A program made the position numbers and the translations under genes. From the NCBI GenBank assembly GCA_963924555.1, contig OZ004583.1, positions 4,869,501 to 4,933,500 on the forward strand: a DNA stretch of 64,000 bases. Reading direction: 5' to 3'. This DNA comes from Crambe crambe (taxonomy: Eukaryota; Porifera; Demospongiae; Poecilosclerida; Crambeidae). Positions 21,575 through 35,098 of this stretch are shown piece by piece (the first letter of the stretch is position 1; each line of letters starts with the position of its first letter). The notes under the pieces were generated by a model. It was given only the letters and a program-made list of their open reading frames with translations, did not search any database and was not told the origin of the DNA.

Positions 21575-23295
21575 CTACATCATCAGAGAGATAGAATATG
21601 CCACAAACTGGACATTGGGCATCTGATTCATTGTCAGAACTAACGTGATGATCTCCGCTGTGCCTGATTCTTCTGTAGTTTTTGCTGATATTTTATTGGT
21701 CTTCGTTAACTTTTGCTGAGGTTGTTTATTCTTTCGAAGTAGAGCATTCTTTTTTTTTCTCTTCTCGTTCTTTTTTTCCCCCCTTTCTTTCTCCAGTTGC
21801 TTTAGCTTTTTCTCTTCTTCTTTAGCTTTTTTCTCTTCTTTATTAACCAAGTCCTCTTAAAAACTATCATTAGTGATAGGTACTGATTTACCAGTATTAA
21901 AGCCTGCATGTGGTTTTCGCTTTCTTTTTGGAGAAGCTGGCTGTGGAAGCTTTAATACTTCACTCAGAGCACTTGTTGAAGAATTATCAGAAACGTGGGT
22001 TACCAAAGAAGAGCAAGACTTTGACTCCTTAGGATGGTTGACAGTAAGCCATTCTGTATACCGTGAATCAGGTAAGTTGTACCCTTCCTCATAGTGTGAT
22101 ACATCTTCTCTTCCTCAGGAGTGAATGGTGCATCGGATTTTATTAAACTGGGAGAGTTGCCTGAATCTTGAGAACCTGGAGATAATGATGGAATCTTGGT
22201 AGATGGTCTTACAGCAAGAGAAGGAGCAAGTTGACGATCTTCAATAACCCCAGGATTCAATGGAAAAGCTCCAGACTTTCTAAAGCCTGCCATTATATTT
22301 ACTGGGGTTAAGGAATGTGACCATGCTGCTCCTATAAGTGCAGCTATGTTATTATTCGTCCAGGGTGAGCCATCATATATTTTCTGCATTCATTGTTGTA
22401 GTGAAGTTTAAAAGACTTGAATACACCAACGTCTAGAGGTTGTAGCAGGTGAGTGGTATGAGAAGGTAAACAGATAATATGAACTGAATTCTTCCTTGCC
22501 AACTCAATGACATCTATTGAAATGTGGGACGAATGTCCATCTTCAATCAAAAGAACAGGCCGTGTGGGTGGAATACAGCTCAGAAAGAATTTAAACCATT
22601 CAATATATAGTTCTTGCGTTATCCAACCATTGTCACTGCAGTTAAAGCTTGTTCCAGGGAAAGCACGTTCCTTTAAGTTATCAGTGATTCATTTACGTGG
22701 TTAAATAAGGAAGGGTGGAAGTGCAAACCCAGATGCAGATACACATGAGACAATGGTATGATTTTCTCCTGATGATATTGCCCACACATTCTTTTTTCCA
22801 ACCACAGTGATAACCTTTCCTCCTTTATAGGCTTTGAAAGAATGTTTAATAATCGGGTATAGATAGAGGCTAAATTTGCATAATGATCCCTGGATTTGCA
22901 CTCCTAGCTCTACTATATGACAGAGGTTGTGTACTTCGCAGAACAAGTTTAGGATGACGGGCCAAAAATCCATCTAGCCATCCTCGTCCAGCAATCCCAT
23001 TCACAAATGGATGAGATTTCCCCAACTTCTCAGCTAGACGATATGCTGTAAGCTGCTCTAGTGAGCCCAAATCCCATATCTACCATCTTTACTACATACT
23101 CTGCCAATTGTTCTTCCTCTTCTACATTGAACACAGTAGCTGGTCCAGATCGACATTCAATTCCCACTCCCTTCGCCTAGTGGTCTCTAATGGTACATTA
23201 TGTAGCCTAGCTGCTGCTCTTAAAGCCATACCACCTTCCACAGCCTTCACAGCTGCTTCCATACTCTCAAGGCTCCACTGCTTTCGTTTAGCCAT
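21575..23295 (-). mobile_element. Broken pogo/Tigger-type DNA transposon
   Basis: The minus strand starts at 23295 with MAKRKQWSLESMEAAVKAVE, the HTH_psq (CENP-B N-terminal) motif of pogo-like transposases. Next come HPFVNGIAGRGWLDGFLARH (CENP-B-type HTH) and KGGKVITVVGKKNVWAISSG. Then comes the DDE_1 block around DGHSSHIS, with CLPSHTTHLLQPLDVGVFKS, and finally a Lys/Glu-rich coil at 21850-21575. The pieces fall in at least three frames with several stops and frameshifts, so the copy is dead. The inverted ends are not clear. The tail appears to run into a frame-shifted remnant of a Cys-rich motif. Confidence 0.85.
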
Positions 23296-24310
23296 AATTC
23301 AAACGATTTTCTAAATTACATAATGGAATGATCATTTTTTGGTTGCTAGGCTGGCTTCCTGTCTGCATAAACATCCTGTCACAGTCTTAAACAAGGGGAA
23401 ACACCGTCATATAGGGCATGTGACCGAGGTTTGGCTTTAGAGCTGCTTACTAAATCGAAGCTGGTGCATTCTAGCTAGGGGGAGTTTTGGTTACACCTCT
23501 ACATAGCTAAGCAAAATTGCTTAACATTCAGAGTGAAAAAAGTGGTCAGATTGAAACCTAGCCTAACCATGCAGTCACTCCGCCACTGACTGTTACTGTG
23601 GCCCTGCTGCCTCTTGGCTTCAGTACTTAAGTATTTGTACATGCATATAACAGTAGTTTTAACAAATTGTATTACCATCAATGCATACATATGCATACTC
23701 CTACAAGTCGGAGCATGAAATTTCATGATGTTCATAAAGGTCCTCAGTTCCTAAGTGTGGTCTTTACGGCCTTCTTGGCACTGCATTCCTGCTGATAGGT
23801 TTGCCGATGTACATCCACGGAATGCGACGTATGTGAGGCCACAGCTCATACATCACCCTCACAAGAATCAGATGTAGCCACGGAAGTGGCTAGCAAAAGA
23901 ATGTTTTATGTAGCTAGCTAAAGCACATCAAGAACCTTGCACATTCTACCATATTTTTGTGTCAATTTCCTTGAATGATACGTTAAATAATCTTGAGAAA
24001 AAATAATAGATGATGTTCGATGCTAATAGTAGTAGCATTAGTAGTATAAACTTGCCATCTGACGAGGATGTCCTGATGATCCTTCTCTGATAATTCTAGT
24101 AATTTATCACATCATAATGATGCTGTTTATGATCATATTATTCATTCATATAGCGGTTATATGAAAATCATGCAGAAACAATTTTCCTCTTCCAATGTGA
24201 CCACCACCTGCCGCTTCTTATTGACAGCCACTCCCCGTGGACGATCCAGACAAGTGAATTTTCTGAATGAAGTGCCAAGAAAAGCAAATTAATATTTTTA
24301 TGTAGCTAGC
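23296..24310. other. Repeat-derived DNA with a short conserved coding remnant
   Basis: On the minus strand at 23845-23768, SHSVDVHRQTYQQECSAKKA matches a remnant at 35965-35890 almost residue for residue. A non-coding repeat (here R; starts GTAGCCACGGAAGTGGCTA at 23878) follows to about 24150, with further copies at 25115-25285 and 36334-36470. These look like remains of a second copy of the gene at 35696-39480. Confidence 0.5.
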
Positions 24311-25110
24311 TACCTTAAGGTAACTTTTATTAATGGGTACTCATTTTAGCGAATTTGTAATTTTCGCTAATAATAATACCAGCTAAAAATACGTAATGAT
24401 TGACCACGCCCACACGTTATCTCACGCGCTAGCTAGCTAACTAGAGATTTCTTCATCGCCAAGTTCTTCCAAATATTTGGAGTCAGTGATATCTTCAAAC
24501 TTTTCATCTACTGGCTCCTGGTATAAGTGGGCTTATTGATGGATCTTCCCTGCTAACCCCTTTGAAGAAATCATGGCTACCGGTAACTAACTTTTACTTC
24601 TGACCTCTGAACTCATAATATTCACATAGTCATTATAATCATGCCATTATTATATGCTTGTGCCCCTCCTTTCCTGGTCATCTCCATTTCTGTATCCACC
24701 ATGACCCAGGGGCAGATCCAGCAATTTTAAAAGGGGGGGGGGGGTCCAACATGCCCCTCCTGTGGTGGAAGCTAGAATCCCTTTAGAGAACAACACAAAC
24801 TGAATCGAAAAAGTACAAAAATTTGGACTAATCATCTTTTATGCTGCATTATAAACCTATTACTAACTTACCAACAAATGCAACTACAAAATAGAAAAAG
24901 GGGGGGGGGGGGGTCTGGACCCCCTGGATCTGCCCCTGTGACCAGAATCATGGGCAAATCCGATTGTACATTGTGATGCTAAATAACGCCAGACTTGATT
25001 TGCATTTTTCTTGAGCTGCTCCTCAAAATTGCCAAAATTAGTACCCTAAATTTAACCGAAAGCAAAAATCGCTAAAATTAGTCTATGTTAATAATAGTTA
25101 CCTTAAGGTA
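24311..25110. mobile_element. MITE-like element with nested smaller MITE
   Basis: Inverted ends of about 30-40 bases start TACCTTAAGGTAACTTTTAT (left, 24311) and pair with the right end at 25110. The interior has no coding sequence of its own and is interrupted by the smaller element at 24707-24938. Confidence 0.65.
24707..24938. mobile_element. Nested 232-bp MITE with CAGGGGCAGATCCAG ends
   Basis: The perfect terminal inverted repeat CAGGGGCAGATCCAG is found at both ends, and TGACC flanks each side (24702-24706, 24939-24943) as a 5-bp direct repeat. Just inside each end lies a run of 11-14 G. CAGGGG...CCCCTG ends are typical of hAT-like MITEs, although hAT duplications are usually 8 bp, so the superfamily is open. 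Confidence 0.75.
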
Positions 25111-25635
25111 AACCTTAATGGTAATAGTAGTGATAGTAGCAGTGGTATAGTAACACAGTACACATTAGTAGCAGTAGTAGTATAAACTTTCCTGACGAGG
25201 ATGTCCTGATGATCCTTCTCTGATAATTCTAGTATTTTATCACATCATGATGATGCTGTTTGTGATCATCATATTATTCATTCCAAAGTCTTACTGACTT
25301 CACCAGACCTGTGAAATCAGTCATCCCTGAACTTTTCATGCCTTTGATCAGTGTGTAAATAAACCACTGAGAAAGCAATACCAAATTGCCAGAAAAGCTT
25401 GAACTAATGTATGTGGGTCATCAATTTCATTCTCCATAATCATCTCTCGGTATCATTACAATTGCACACGAGTACCTGTACTACATCATATTGAGTTTGA
25501 CATTCTTGTTACTGACAATTTTAAGGGGCAAAGGTTTATTTAAATCTATTATATTACCATGGCAGCCAGTTGAATTTCTTGCACAGTTCTGGATCAATAC
25601 TAATGTGTAATAGCTATTTTTAGTTTTGAATTTCA

Positions 25636-25974
25636 TTAAGATGATGTCAGAATTAAGATGAATCCTGTTATATCAGTTGGGTATTGTTCATACGTGACAG
25701 TAGAGGTGCAGTAGCAATGTCCCAGAAGTGCATCATATGAAGGAATCGTTTCATCTTCATATTGGATTCTTGTCCATATTTTTCCCGTATGGTATTTTCT
25801 ATCATGTGTACAAGAACCACAATTTTCTAATTTTTTCCTTTCCCCAGACATTTTATCATGCCTGCTTTTGTTATTGAGCAGCAGTCTCTCGGGTGATCCA
25901 GACACCGTCTCTTTAAACAAGCCATGTGCTGTGTTGCTGATCGTAAGCATAATTGGCTCAAGCCCTGCATACAC
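25636..25974 (-). pseudogene. Coding-like fragment, repeat-derived, unknown
   Basis: An open frame of 112 residues with a patterned middle part (KKLENCGSCTHDRKYHTGKI, then DETIPSYDALLGH). It lies beside R repeats that elsewhere sit inside the exonuclease-domain gene on the same strand, so it may be an exon remnant of a second copy. No domain is recognised. Confidence 0.25.
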
Positions 25975-26132
25975 ATAGAAGAATGAACTCTATACATAGC
26001 TAAAACCATAAAAGAGAGGAAAAAAGACCAGGAACAAGTAAGGGAAAAGCATTTCGTGAAATGAAAAAAGATGTAGGGATGACCACTGCTCAAAAAAGTA
26101 AGGAAACAAGAAGGATGGAAATGGGATCAATT
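25966..26132 (-). repeat. Hairpin family Q, one-armed copy
   Basis: Reverse-orientation match to about 10030-10215, including GTAGGGATGACCACTGCTC and the CCATAAAAGAGAGG flank. The second arm is missing. Confidence 0.75.
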
Positions 26133-27986
26133 TTTGTTTGTTTTGTTGTGGTGTTTGTTTTGTATGTTACAGTCAGTTATAGGGCCCTTGTATGTATGAT
26201 CATTTGAACTGGCCAATCATATTCATTAATAGCAGGTCAATAAGTATAAGGTCATGCAGTTTACTTATGTAGCTAAGTCTACCCTTATTTTGCTGTATGA
26301 TGATGTGCTCATTATGTATTTGAGCTTTGGTTGAATGCTCAGGCCTGGTCAATGACCCTCGTATAACCTCATGAGCTGTTGCCAACTCCTGTCCTGACCA
26401 ATCTATTTTTCTTTGAAAGCATACCCACAGATGCCTGAGTGTGCCCAGCTGTTATGGGCTGAGGAGATGGGAGACATTGAATATAGGTTTGTCTTCCTTT
26501 GCTTATATGTTGATGACTGCTTTACCTGCACCGTTACATTTCTGTGTTGCCAGTTTGCTACCCCCATGTTTATGGTGAGAGGAATTAAATTTTGTTCCTC
26601 ACTGAAGTTTCCCTATTCAGTGAAAACAGCTTCACCATCCAATAGCATAGGAATGAGTATTGGAAGTGCTTGCATTTGTGTCTGATGGTGCTTCATGCAA
26701 CAAAAGTTTGCAGCACATGAACATGACCAGGGCTGCTACAATGGAACAGAACCAGTGATACAACACTTGGCTTCATGGCATGATCTAAGGACAAGGAATA
26801 TAAGATATAGGGTAATGTTTCGAGTAATTATAGCCAGGGTTGCTACAATGGAACAAACCAGTTACTTATGAAACAGTTCAATGGAGATCCTAGGTATAGC
26901 TGTGACCCATGTGGAAGCTTTAGTGCCGGGTGCTCCTGATCCCAAGTCTCAGAATCCCTTTGCCCAGAGGCAAACCTATGCTGAGAAAGCTTTAGTGCTA
27001 TAGTATTGTGGGAAAGATTTAATGACAGGGGGCATTGTATGCATTAAACCTGAAGCAATACACTATGCATTTAATTATCATTTTCACTAATACTAAATAC
27101 ACAGTACTGGTCTTCCTTCTGCTTTTAGTGGGGAATGGAATGAGAATCATTACTTCAAAGCAGGAGAGTAGTGGTCCCACGTTTCTTTCTCATTCTTTTC
27201 AGGAGCCTCCCCATAATTATGCTAATAATGTGACACTATAGCTATGGCATATAGTCCACAATCCGTCACATTTGGCTGTTCTAGACTGGGATGAACCTGA
27301 TGTAGAAGGGCAAGTAGATTGGCTTGAGTTGAACCTTGGCAAATTGTGCAGGTAAACTGAACATAGTGTTTCACGAAAGTGGCCTAGTGAAATTCAAACA
27401 GAGAGAATTCAATTGTTACTTCCCCACCACACATGTCTCTACACTAATCTTTGGGGTAACTAACAAAGTTGGAATGGAATCTCAGGAGATCTACCAGTCC
27501 CAAGATCAATTTCCTGATGGTGTTGCCAAACAATTCCTTTTTAGTGCAGGAGTGCACCTCCAGGATGAGGATCAATAAATTTTTGCAGTAAATGGCAACA
27601 TCAGGCTTGTACCAGTTTGAATAGATAGACATGTACATTTACAGCTATGACATCATTACAGTGTTTAAAATAGATTCAGTCAGTATTATGTTGACAAGGC
27701 GTAGTGTTACTATAATTATGTGCTAATACAGTACCTGTTTACAGTTTATCCAAAAGGGGTGTGGGCATGGTCAGGCCATGTGCTAATGCATGCAGATATA
27801 CCTGCCCCCATACTTTTATTACCCTTCATTTTGCCCTCTCTTGAGTATAACCCTGAAAGAAACCTACTCCTCATCGTCAGATCGCCCAATTATCCCTGCA
27901 AACAGACTCAATAAGACAAGCACCTATAATGTTTATCTGAAATTTGATCAGCTACTTCAATTATGTGGCATCCTAAAGTTTATTTG
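26133..27986. other. Intergenic DNA, no gene recognised
   Basis: Open frames at 26413-26685, 27336-27578 and 27720-27914 show no domain, conserved motif or consistent splice sites that I can support. Confidence 0.4.
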
Positions 27987-28132
27987 CATTCACTATAACT
28001 GCTATAACTTTCTCAATTCTTAACCAAACTTCTAGTTTAATGCATCAACAGAGAGCTGATTATCCACTCTCTCTGCTGGTGTTTGAAATTATTGGTTAAG
28101 AATTGAGAAAGTTATAGCAGTTATAGTGAATG
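27987..28132. repeat. Foldback element with perfect 40-bp arms
   Basis: Arms 27987-28026 and 28093-28132 are exact complements (starting CATTCACTATAACTGCTATA) around a 66-base loop that contains an AGAGAG/CTCTCT micro-palindrome. Perfect arms suggest a recent origin. Confidence 0.85.
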
Positions 28133-29437
28133 ATCAAGGGGCAAGGTGAGGCTTTAGAAAGCATCAAGGTAGTAACTGATTCAGCTATAGATATAGTTAG
28201 GAAAGTAGTTAAGAGATAAAATATTTTTGTGGTTTAGTTAGTTGAAGTGTTGCATATAATTATAATTTTTTCATAAAAAGTGTAGACAAATTTGTTGATT
28301 CAGGCATTGTGTACTATAGAGCAGGTACTGTACAGGAGGAGGCACTATATAAACCAGGCACTAAGAGTAGAGCAGGTAGGATACTAATGCTTGGACAAGG
28401 TATCACTGCTGGTATAGTTATCAATATAGCTTTGGGCTTTTTTTAGTATTCTTACATTCTGAAGTCTATAGCTCATTCCTCCTCAAGACTTGACATAATA
28501 GGCCCACCTGTAACGTAGACTATTCCTGCAGAAGGGCCACTCAGTAGGTATTAAAGGCCCCATTCTATTATAACTTCATTGCTATCAAGCACATTAAGTC
28601 TAACACTAAGTGAACTAGGTAGGTCACAACATCCATCACCTTGGTGGACACTGGATACCTATGATATCCTTCGCAGTGCTTACATAGAGGGAAATAGGAT
28701 TGGGCTTTGTTTTAGAACCTGCACATCTGGGTGGCAGTCGCTGGGGATACAAAACGTTTCAAAAGCAGTAGTTGCAATAAAGCATCACTAGTATTACTGC
28801 AGACTGAGGATTTTGTGGTGTGTATCAAGCTGGCATGATACACTCTTATATGGCTCCTCTCGGCATATTCCTTTTGAATATCTTTTGTGTGGGCGTATAT
28901 TTGATATTCTGTCTTTGGTATCACTAACAATCCTTTTCATAACTACATGAGGTCTGCATGTCTATAAGAATCCTATTGTAACAATTGCATCTTGTATTAA
29001 TTTTATCCTTATTTAGCATTAAATGGGCAGCTCTCCCCACTCCTGTTTTATGCCAGACTTTGGATAGTTAGCACGTTAAAGTTTGTTCAACTTAACCCAG
29101 CTTCTCTTGTGAAAGTGGTATAAAATGAACAACAACAGTAAATCATTGTTCATCCAATTCCACTTCAGATCGACGTAGATGAACTATTCTTTGTGTTATC
29201 AGGAGAATGTCTTGTTTTTTGAAAAATATATCAAAGGACGGAACACGTATTTGAGTAGTAGTGAATGTTGGGTTTCTTCAACATGCATACTGAACCAGCA
29301 TAGGGGATGGAGATTTTGAAGATGAAGATTAACCCACTCTCATGATCTGTAGGGATGTTGTGCCTTCAGTAAATCTCTCAAATAAATCTATCTTGCTCAG
29401 TGAACCAGACCAATTATCATAATGTGGTGCATACTAT
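28133..29437. other. Intergenic DNA, nothing recognised
   Basis: AT-rich, with GCAGGTA/GGCACTA short repeats around 28310-28385. No supported gene. Confidence 0.4.
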
Positions 29438-29622
29438 TAGTGGGACTAAATATGATGGAAGGTCAAGACTATTGTGGGTTTGTGACAAATCAGTGGGACG
29501 GAAGGTCAAGGCTATTGTGGGTTTGTGACAAATAAGTGGGACTAAATATGATGGAAGATCAAGACTATTGTGGGTTTGTGACAAATCAGTGGGACTAAAT
29601 ATGATGGAAGGTCAAGGCATCT
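29438..29622. repeat. Minisatellite, 43- and 53-bp units
   Basis: Three full units and one partial unit of GTGGGACTAAATATGATGGA plus AGGTCAAGACTATTGTGGGTT... The second unit lacks the CTAAATATGAT segment. Confidence 0.85.
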
Positions 29623-30332
29623 GCTGATGGGCCGGCAAAATAAGATTTATGAAATATTTCCCTCATTGGTCAATGATTAAGTACAGTCAAGCAAATGATG
29701 TGTTGTCAAAGTTTTCTTAAGAAGATCAAAGTAGTTATTAATGTTGGTGGCATTAACAGCAGTTGCTCGAGGCTGAGCCACCATTTCGAAGAGTCAACTT
29801 CGGCCAACGCTGCATAAAATGCAGCCACCATCCCTTCCCCTTGAAATTTTCAACAGATTCATATAGCGTGTCACAAATGTCCACGTTGAAACACCCGTGG
29901 AGTACAGTTTTAAAGATACAAGCTTAACTTAGCAGAGCTAATAGCTTCAGGCACGTAGCTTCAGGGGTATGGGCCTGGTTGTGGTGGTAATGTAAACAAA
30001 AATCAACACCCACGTGCAGCTGCGTGCTAATTGAAAATAGGAAATGTATTACAGTCTGCACTGCGCCTGTGCCGAGGCAAAAAAGAATTGTGTACAAAAA
30101 AATGGTTGAGGCCAGATTTATTAAGCAGTATGGCTTGTGCAATATGATGTCTCTTTGCGATCATTATAGAATCTTTTTCTAAAGATGCAATATTAATTAT
30201 GCATGGCAAACATACCTCAGTTTTTGCATTGGGTGGTCCAAAATGTCTGATCCTGCAGTAATATAGGTGGATGAGCAGTTAAGTTAGACCTTGTATGCAA
30301 TTTTAGAAGGGATACTGATACACATTTTTTTT

Positions 30333-30363
<31 letters not shown>

Positions 30364-31699
30364 GGGCATTCATCATATTAAAACCAACTGTATAGCTATC
30401 TTTCAAAATGCATGCAGAAAATTATTATGGAATGCTTGAGAGCATAGCATGGAAGGTTTGATTACTACCGTACAATCACTTAATTTCCATTGAGCTTTCA
30501 AGTTTAGCGATAGCAGGTTAATTCCAAGATCTACGGGAGCTGGTTGATCCGCGCAAGCTTTTCTTTTTGTCCGGTGTGAGATCACTGTGCAACCGGCCCT
30601 GGCTGATATGATTCCAAGGCCTTTTGATCTTCGAATTGCACCCAGGCACCTGGCAGAGATATGTACTTTACTGTTTTGTGAAGAGCAATGCAAGTCACTA
30701 AAAGGGCGGAAAGCCTCGTTTCTGTCCAATTGATTGGTCCACCCCATCAATAACAAAGCGTGGCATTATCTTAAGCTGATTTTTTTTCCTTCATGTATTT
30801 AGCTCTTTCTCAAGCACATAGCTTACAGATGTGGCTGTTAGGTAATAGTGGATATTCAGGTAGATAGGTAAGGAGAAATATTGATAATAAAACAAATTTA
30901 GCTACTTGCTGTTCCTATCTAAATGTCTGTTCTGGGCGATTTGATTGGTTGGCCATTCACGGTGTCTTTGTTTCTGCCCCATCCCCACCGTGTTTTATAT
31001 TACGTTTCAAATAGGCTTTGCTGTCCCCCGTCTGGGGCGTGATTTCTGCAATCTTTCTGTGCCTTTGTGGGATTCTGCTTATCTTTTTTAGAAAGAGTGA
31101 GGATGTGAATGGGAATGGCCGAATCTCGAGTCTGTGGGGTCTCATGGTTGGAGACATTTCCCTCATGGCTAAGTTTTTGATTAGGTAGTGATATAGCTGG
31201 TGCTTTGGTTCTTTGGTATTGGCTGGCGAGCCCATGCCTGGCAAATTTGGTGAAGTCTTCTTTGACTTCCCTTGCGCTAGCCCATCCAGTTTTTTGGCAT
31301 GTGTGCACAGTATCCTCAAATTGATGCTTATGAAACTGACTGATGAAGTACATTAACACTAGTCCAAATGTACAATACTTTTCACCGTCAAAGTATGTGA
31401 TGGATGTTGGATTGGAGTAATTTTCTACCAGTTCACAATTTATTCACAATGTCAAACCACTTAGTAGCCAGTTTGTTGATGAACAGTAGCATATGATTGG
31501 GACAGAGTCATTTTCTTTCCATTTACATGCATAGCTGCTGGAAAGATACAGTTCTAGGCTTAGGATTCAATGTTTATTCTCCAAGGACACAATAGCTGAA
31601 TCAGTGGCTTACTATGTGCATGGAGCATTTTGGCACATCTCATATGTAACCTCACCTAGCCCTAGTTTGCACTTGTTTCCATGTTCTTTCAAAATCCTC
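29623..31699. other. Intergenic DNA with T18-G24 homopolymer junction
   Basis: Contains T18 directly followed by G24 (30325-30366). Overlapping open frames on the minus strand (30403-30756, 30957-31359) lack a recognisable domain; the frame containing TCQKTGWASAREVKEDFTKF is the more protein-like but is not supported further. Confidence 0.4.
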
Positions 31700-33048
31700 C
31701 AGCTTTTTTCTCTGTCTCTCAATTATTTTACTCTTCTCCCTTTCAAGTGAACTGAAGAAAAAAGTCAACTTCTTCAAAAGCCACCTGTGGGAAGTTGTCC
31801 ACTCCTTAACAGAACAACCTCTTGTTATGAAGTGATTTTACATTTTTGTGAATATGGATGTGTACTGAATACCATGCATAAGTTGACAGTTTTAGAAAAG
31901 TGATTTTTTCTCAAACTTGATAAAAGTAATAGGAGTGAGTTATAACAAAGTTATGGCATTATTAGTGATGTAAACATTTACATGACTTCATTATCTTCTT
32001 TTCATTCCTTATCATGAGGTATAGTGTGTTTGATTCAGTATTTTTCTTCTTCCTCATTCCCTTTATGTATAGTGTGTAAGATTTAGGAATCAATGGTGTT
32101 ATTTTTTGTTTTTCTTTGTAATATTCGTGTATTTTTTTGTATCAGATTTGTTTCTTATACACTGTTTGTATATCTAGGTTATAGTTTTCTTCTCATTTAA
32201 TTTTGAATTATAAATCATGATTATTGCTTGCTGTGTATATTTTAAAATTGTTTTGTTTATATTTTTTGTTACCATAGTTATGTTATTGTGGTTCTAAATT
32301 GTATTTAATGGACGTGAGGTTTTCTATCTTATATCAAACATCTTATTTGTTCACTGAGACAATCAAGAATTTGAAATTGACTAACATTTTCCACAGAGAA
32401 ATGGTCTGCAGATTGGAAACAACCAGGATCTTACGTTAGTAAAATTATTATATCTGATATCATAATTCACTACCTACAACCGTTCTCTTTACCTTGATCT
32501 CTTGCGACAATCAGCTGTAGAACTGCAGCTATTTATTGCACTGCAGTGATTTATTTTTCAGATTTTTGATCCAGAATATCAAGTTTTTGACACTACCTTA
32601 TTTATCCTCCATATCGCTCTCAGCAAAGATATCTTCTATGGAAGAGACACAGGACAACCTTGAGTACAATGCATTACAAGATTATGGGTGCTTGAAGAGT
32701 TGAGGCTCCAGTACTACAGTTTATATACACTTTTATGCATAATGTACATAATAAACTCTACTCTTCAGGCAATAGAAGTTTGCTGGATTAATAATTATAG
32801 ACAGTCACTAAACAATGTTTTCAATTATCAAACTTTTTGATAATAAGTATTGTCTTCAACCATCTTAGGAAAGCTCTTTCTCCATAAGAATTTGAAAGCT
32901 TTCTAATCAGAAGTCACCATCCTTTCTAATCAGAAGTCACCATCAAGTTTCAGTTGGCTATCATTAACTGCAATGAGTCCTCTTTGAAATGTTATGGGCC
33001 ACCTTTTCAAGGCTTGGAGAATTGTGGGACAATGTTCACTTATTATTT

Positions 33049-33079
<31 letters not shown>

Positions 33080-33300
33080 TTGATGACTATTATTATTATT
33101 ATTATTATTATTAATGTTTGATGACTCATTCTAATTAATTCTCAATTCTCATCAACTTTATGTCATATTTCATCCTTTTTTGTGTTTTTAACTCTCCTGT
33201 GGGGTATATGAAGTACATGTGAGTATTTGCATACTATAATTGTTTATAACTTTGTGTCACAACAGTTGCTCTGGTTTTTTAAAGAAGAGTATCCCCTCAC
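31700..33300 (+). repeat. Diverged long repeat S, copy 1
   Basis: Shares ordered blocks with 39900-41560 and, in part, 47380-47960. Examples are CATGACTTCATTATC (about 31980), an (ATT)n tract at 33043-33113 and GTATATGAAGTACATGTGAG at 33203. Two (ATT)n blocks are separated by TAATGTTTGATGACT, itself duplicated. No coding frame is seen. The copies are old and strongly diverged. Confidence 0.55.
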
Positions 33301-34587
33301 TACTACAAAGCCAAAGAGTTAGAAGACAGCACTACCAAGAACTTGTTTCTGTACTGATATTTCTCTTTGATACTGTCCTCCCAACTTCCTTCTAGCCGCA
33401 TGAACAAATAGTCTCCAATCAATCTTTCATAAGTTCATGTTCAGAACTGTGAACATAACAATTAGCCCCTTTATCATTTTATTGGTCTTTCTTCCTCGGT
33501 GAGAAAACGACAGCAGCCTGCAAGGGAGTTGGTACCCACAACTCATAAATTATTCATGAGATTTTTGTAACTTTGTTATCCTTGATCCCCTACACTATTC
33601 ATATATCATGGTTATTATTATAGAAGCCAGTAGGTGATGTAAAAGAGGTCTTGAAAGAATGGTTTCTGAGAACCTGTGGATAAAGAAGACCCTAGCTAAC
33701 AGCAAAGTGGTTTAATTGTATATTGTGGTTATTATACGCATCTCTTCATATTTGGCAGCAAGTAACATTGCAGATTTGTCATAATTGACCATAATTGATT
33801 CTGTGCAAGTGGACCCATGCCTAGCAGTCTTCTTTGGGTGGTAATTAAAACAGAAAATACACAAATTATATGGGAAGTTTGTGTAGTCTTGTGATGTGAA
33901 TTGAAAAGTCTCTTAATAAAGGTAATCTATTGTATCTAATAATTTTCTTCATTTCTTTTAATGATATGAATCTCTCTAAATGTATTGATCGGTATAATGT
34001 GTATTCTGTTGAGTGATCAAATTAGTGTCCATAGCAACTAAAATAACAACTTATAGCCAATAATATTTTGAATCTTTTAATTATTATGTTTCTTAAAATT
34101 CCTATAATCGAAGACAATAATTTCTGTGTTGGAATGTTGTTGTTTTTTTGATCACTTTCATTGCTGAATAAAAATTATCTCTAATTATTACAGTTGTGAG
34201 AGAAATAAGTTTTTTTTGTTAAATTCCACCAGTAATGCAGCGTGTGTGCATTAAATAAACATTCTTCTGAAAAAATTGATTCTGATGTGCATGGATTGAT
34301 AGTTTGAGTAAAAAAGGGAATCTTTGTAATATAATTTTTTTAAAAGCTACTCTCTAGCTCATTACTGTCAACTAGGTCATTTACAATTCGCAAAGACCTT
34401 ATTGACATTGAGCAAGGCTAATTATTAATAGAAAAAACAGTGTTAATATATTCCTCTACCTCTACTATTTCTACAACTTTACTAACTTTACTAATTGGGG
34501 GTTTTAATAAGTGCATTTTAAAATTTTTTTTAAGGGATATTAATTCATATATAAATTGATTTAAAGTAGAATCTGCAGCTTTTTCAC
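33301..34587. other. AT-rich intergenic DNA
   Basis: No gene, RNA gene or clear repeat recognised. Confidence 0.45.
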
Positions 34588-35098
34588 TTAAATTACATCT
34601 TTAAAAAACTTCAACATGTTGTATACCGTTGTCCTAGATCCCGGAGAAATTGATTTTAATGAAATAAACACTTGCTCCACCTTTGACCTCAAAAGCTGTA
34701 CGCACCTTTTGTCCATTGTTGGGATTCCACTGCCAGAATTCGCGGTAGGCACAAGAGGGGAAGCTGAAATTTCAGTTGTAATGGACGAATTGGTAACGGT
34801 GTTATGGGGTATCCTTTCACACGTTGAAGACAGAGTAGACAACTTCATCTGCATATGCTATAATGTTTATTCAATTTTTGCTCGATAGGACCCCAGTGCT
34901 TATGGGCATAATATCATATGCCTTGAGAGTCCTGTAGGACGTATCCTTGGCAACAAAAGTAGGAAGTAGAGCTAAAATACTCTCACACAATATTATCGTT
35001 TGTTCCCCTTCAATGGTGCCATATATGACTCGAACCATTGGGTCCATTAAATCCTCAATTATACTTAATATGTACTTCTTGAGGTCTTTAGCTGGCAT
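34588..35098 (-). pseudogene. Two coding-like frames, unknown
   Basis: Minus-strand frames 35098-34871 (MPAKDLKKYILSIIEDLMDP, then VRVIYGTIEGEQTIILCESI) and 34854-34588 have balanced composition for an AT-rich region and may be exons or a decayed gene. No domain is recognised and no splice pair was confirmed. Confidence 0.25.
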
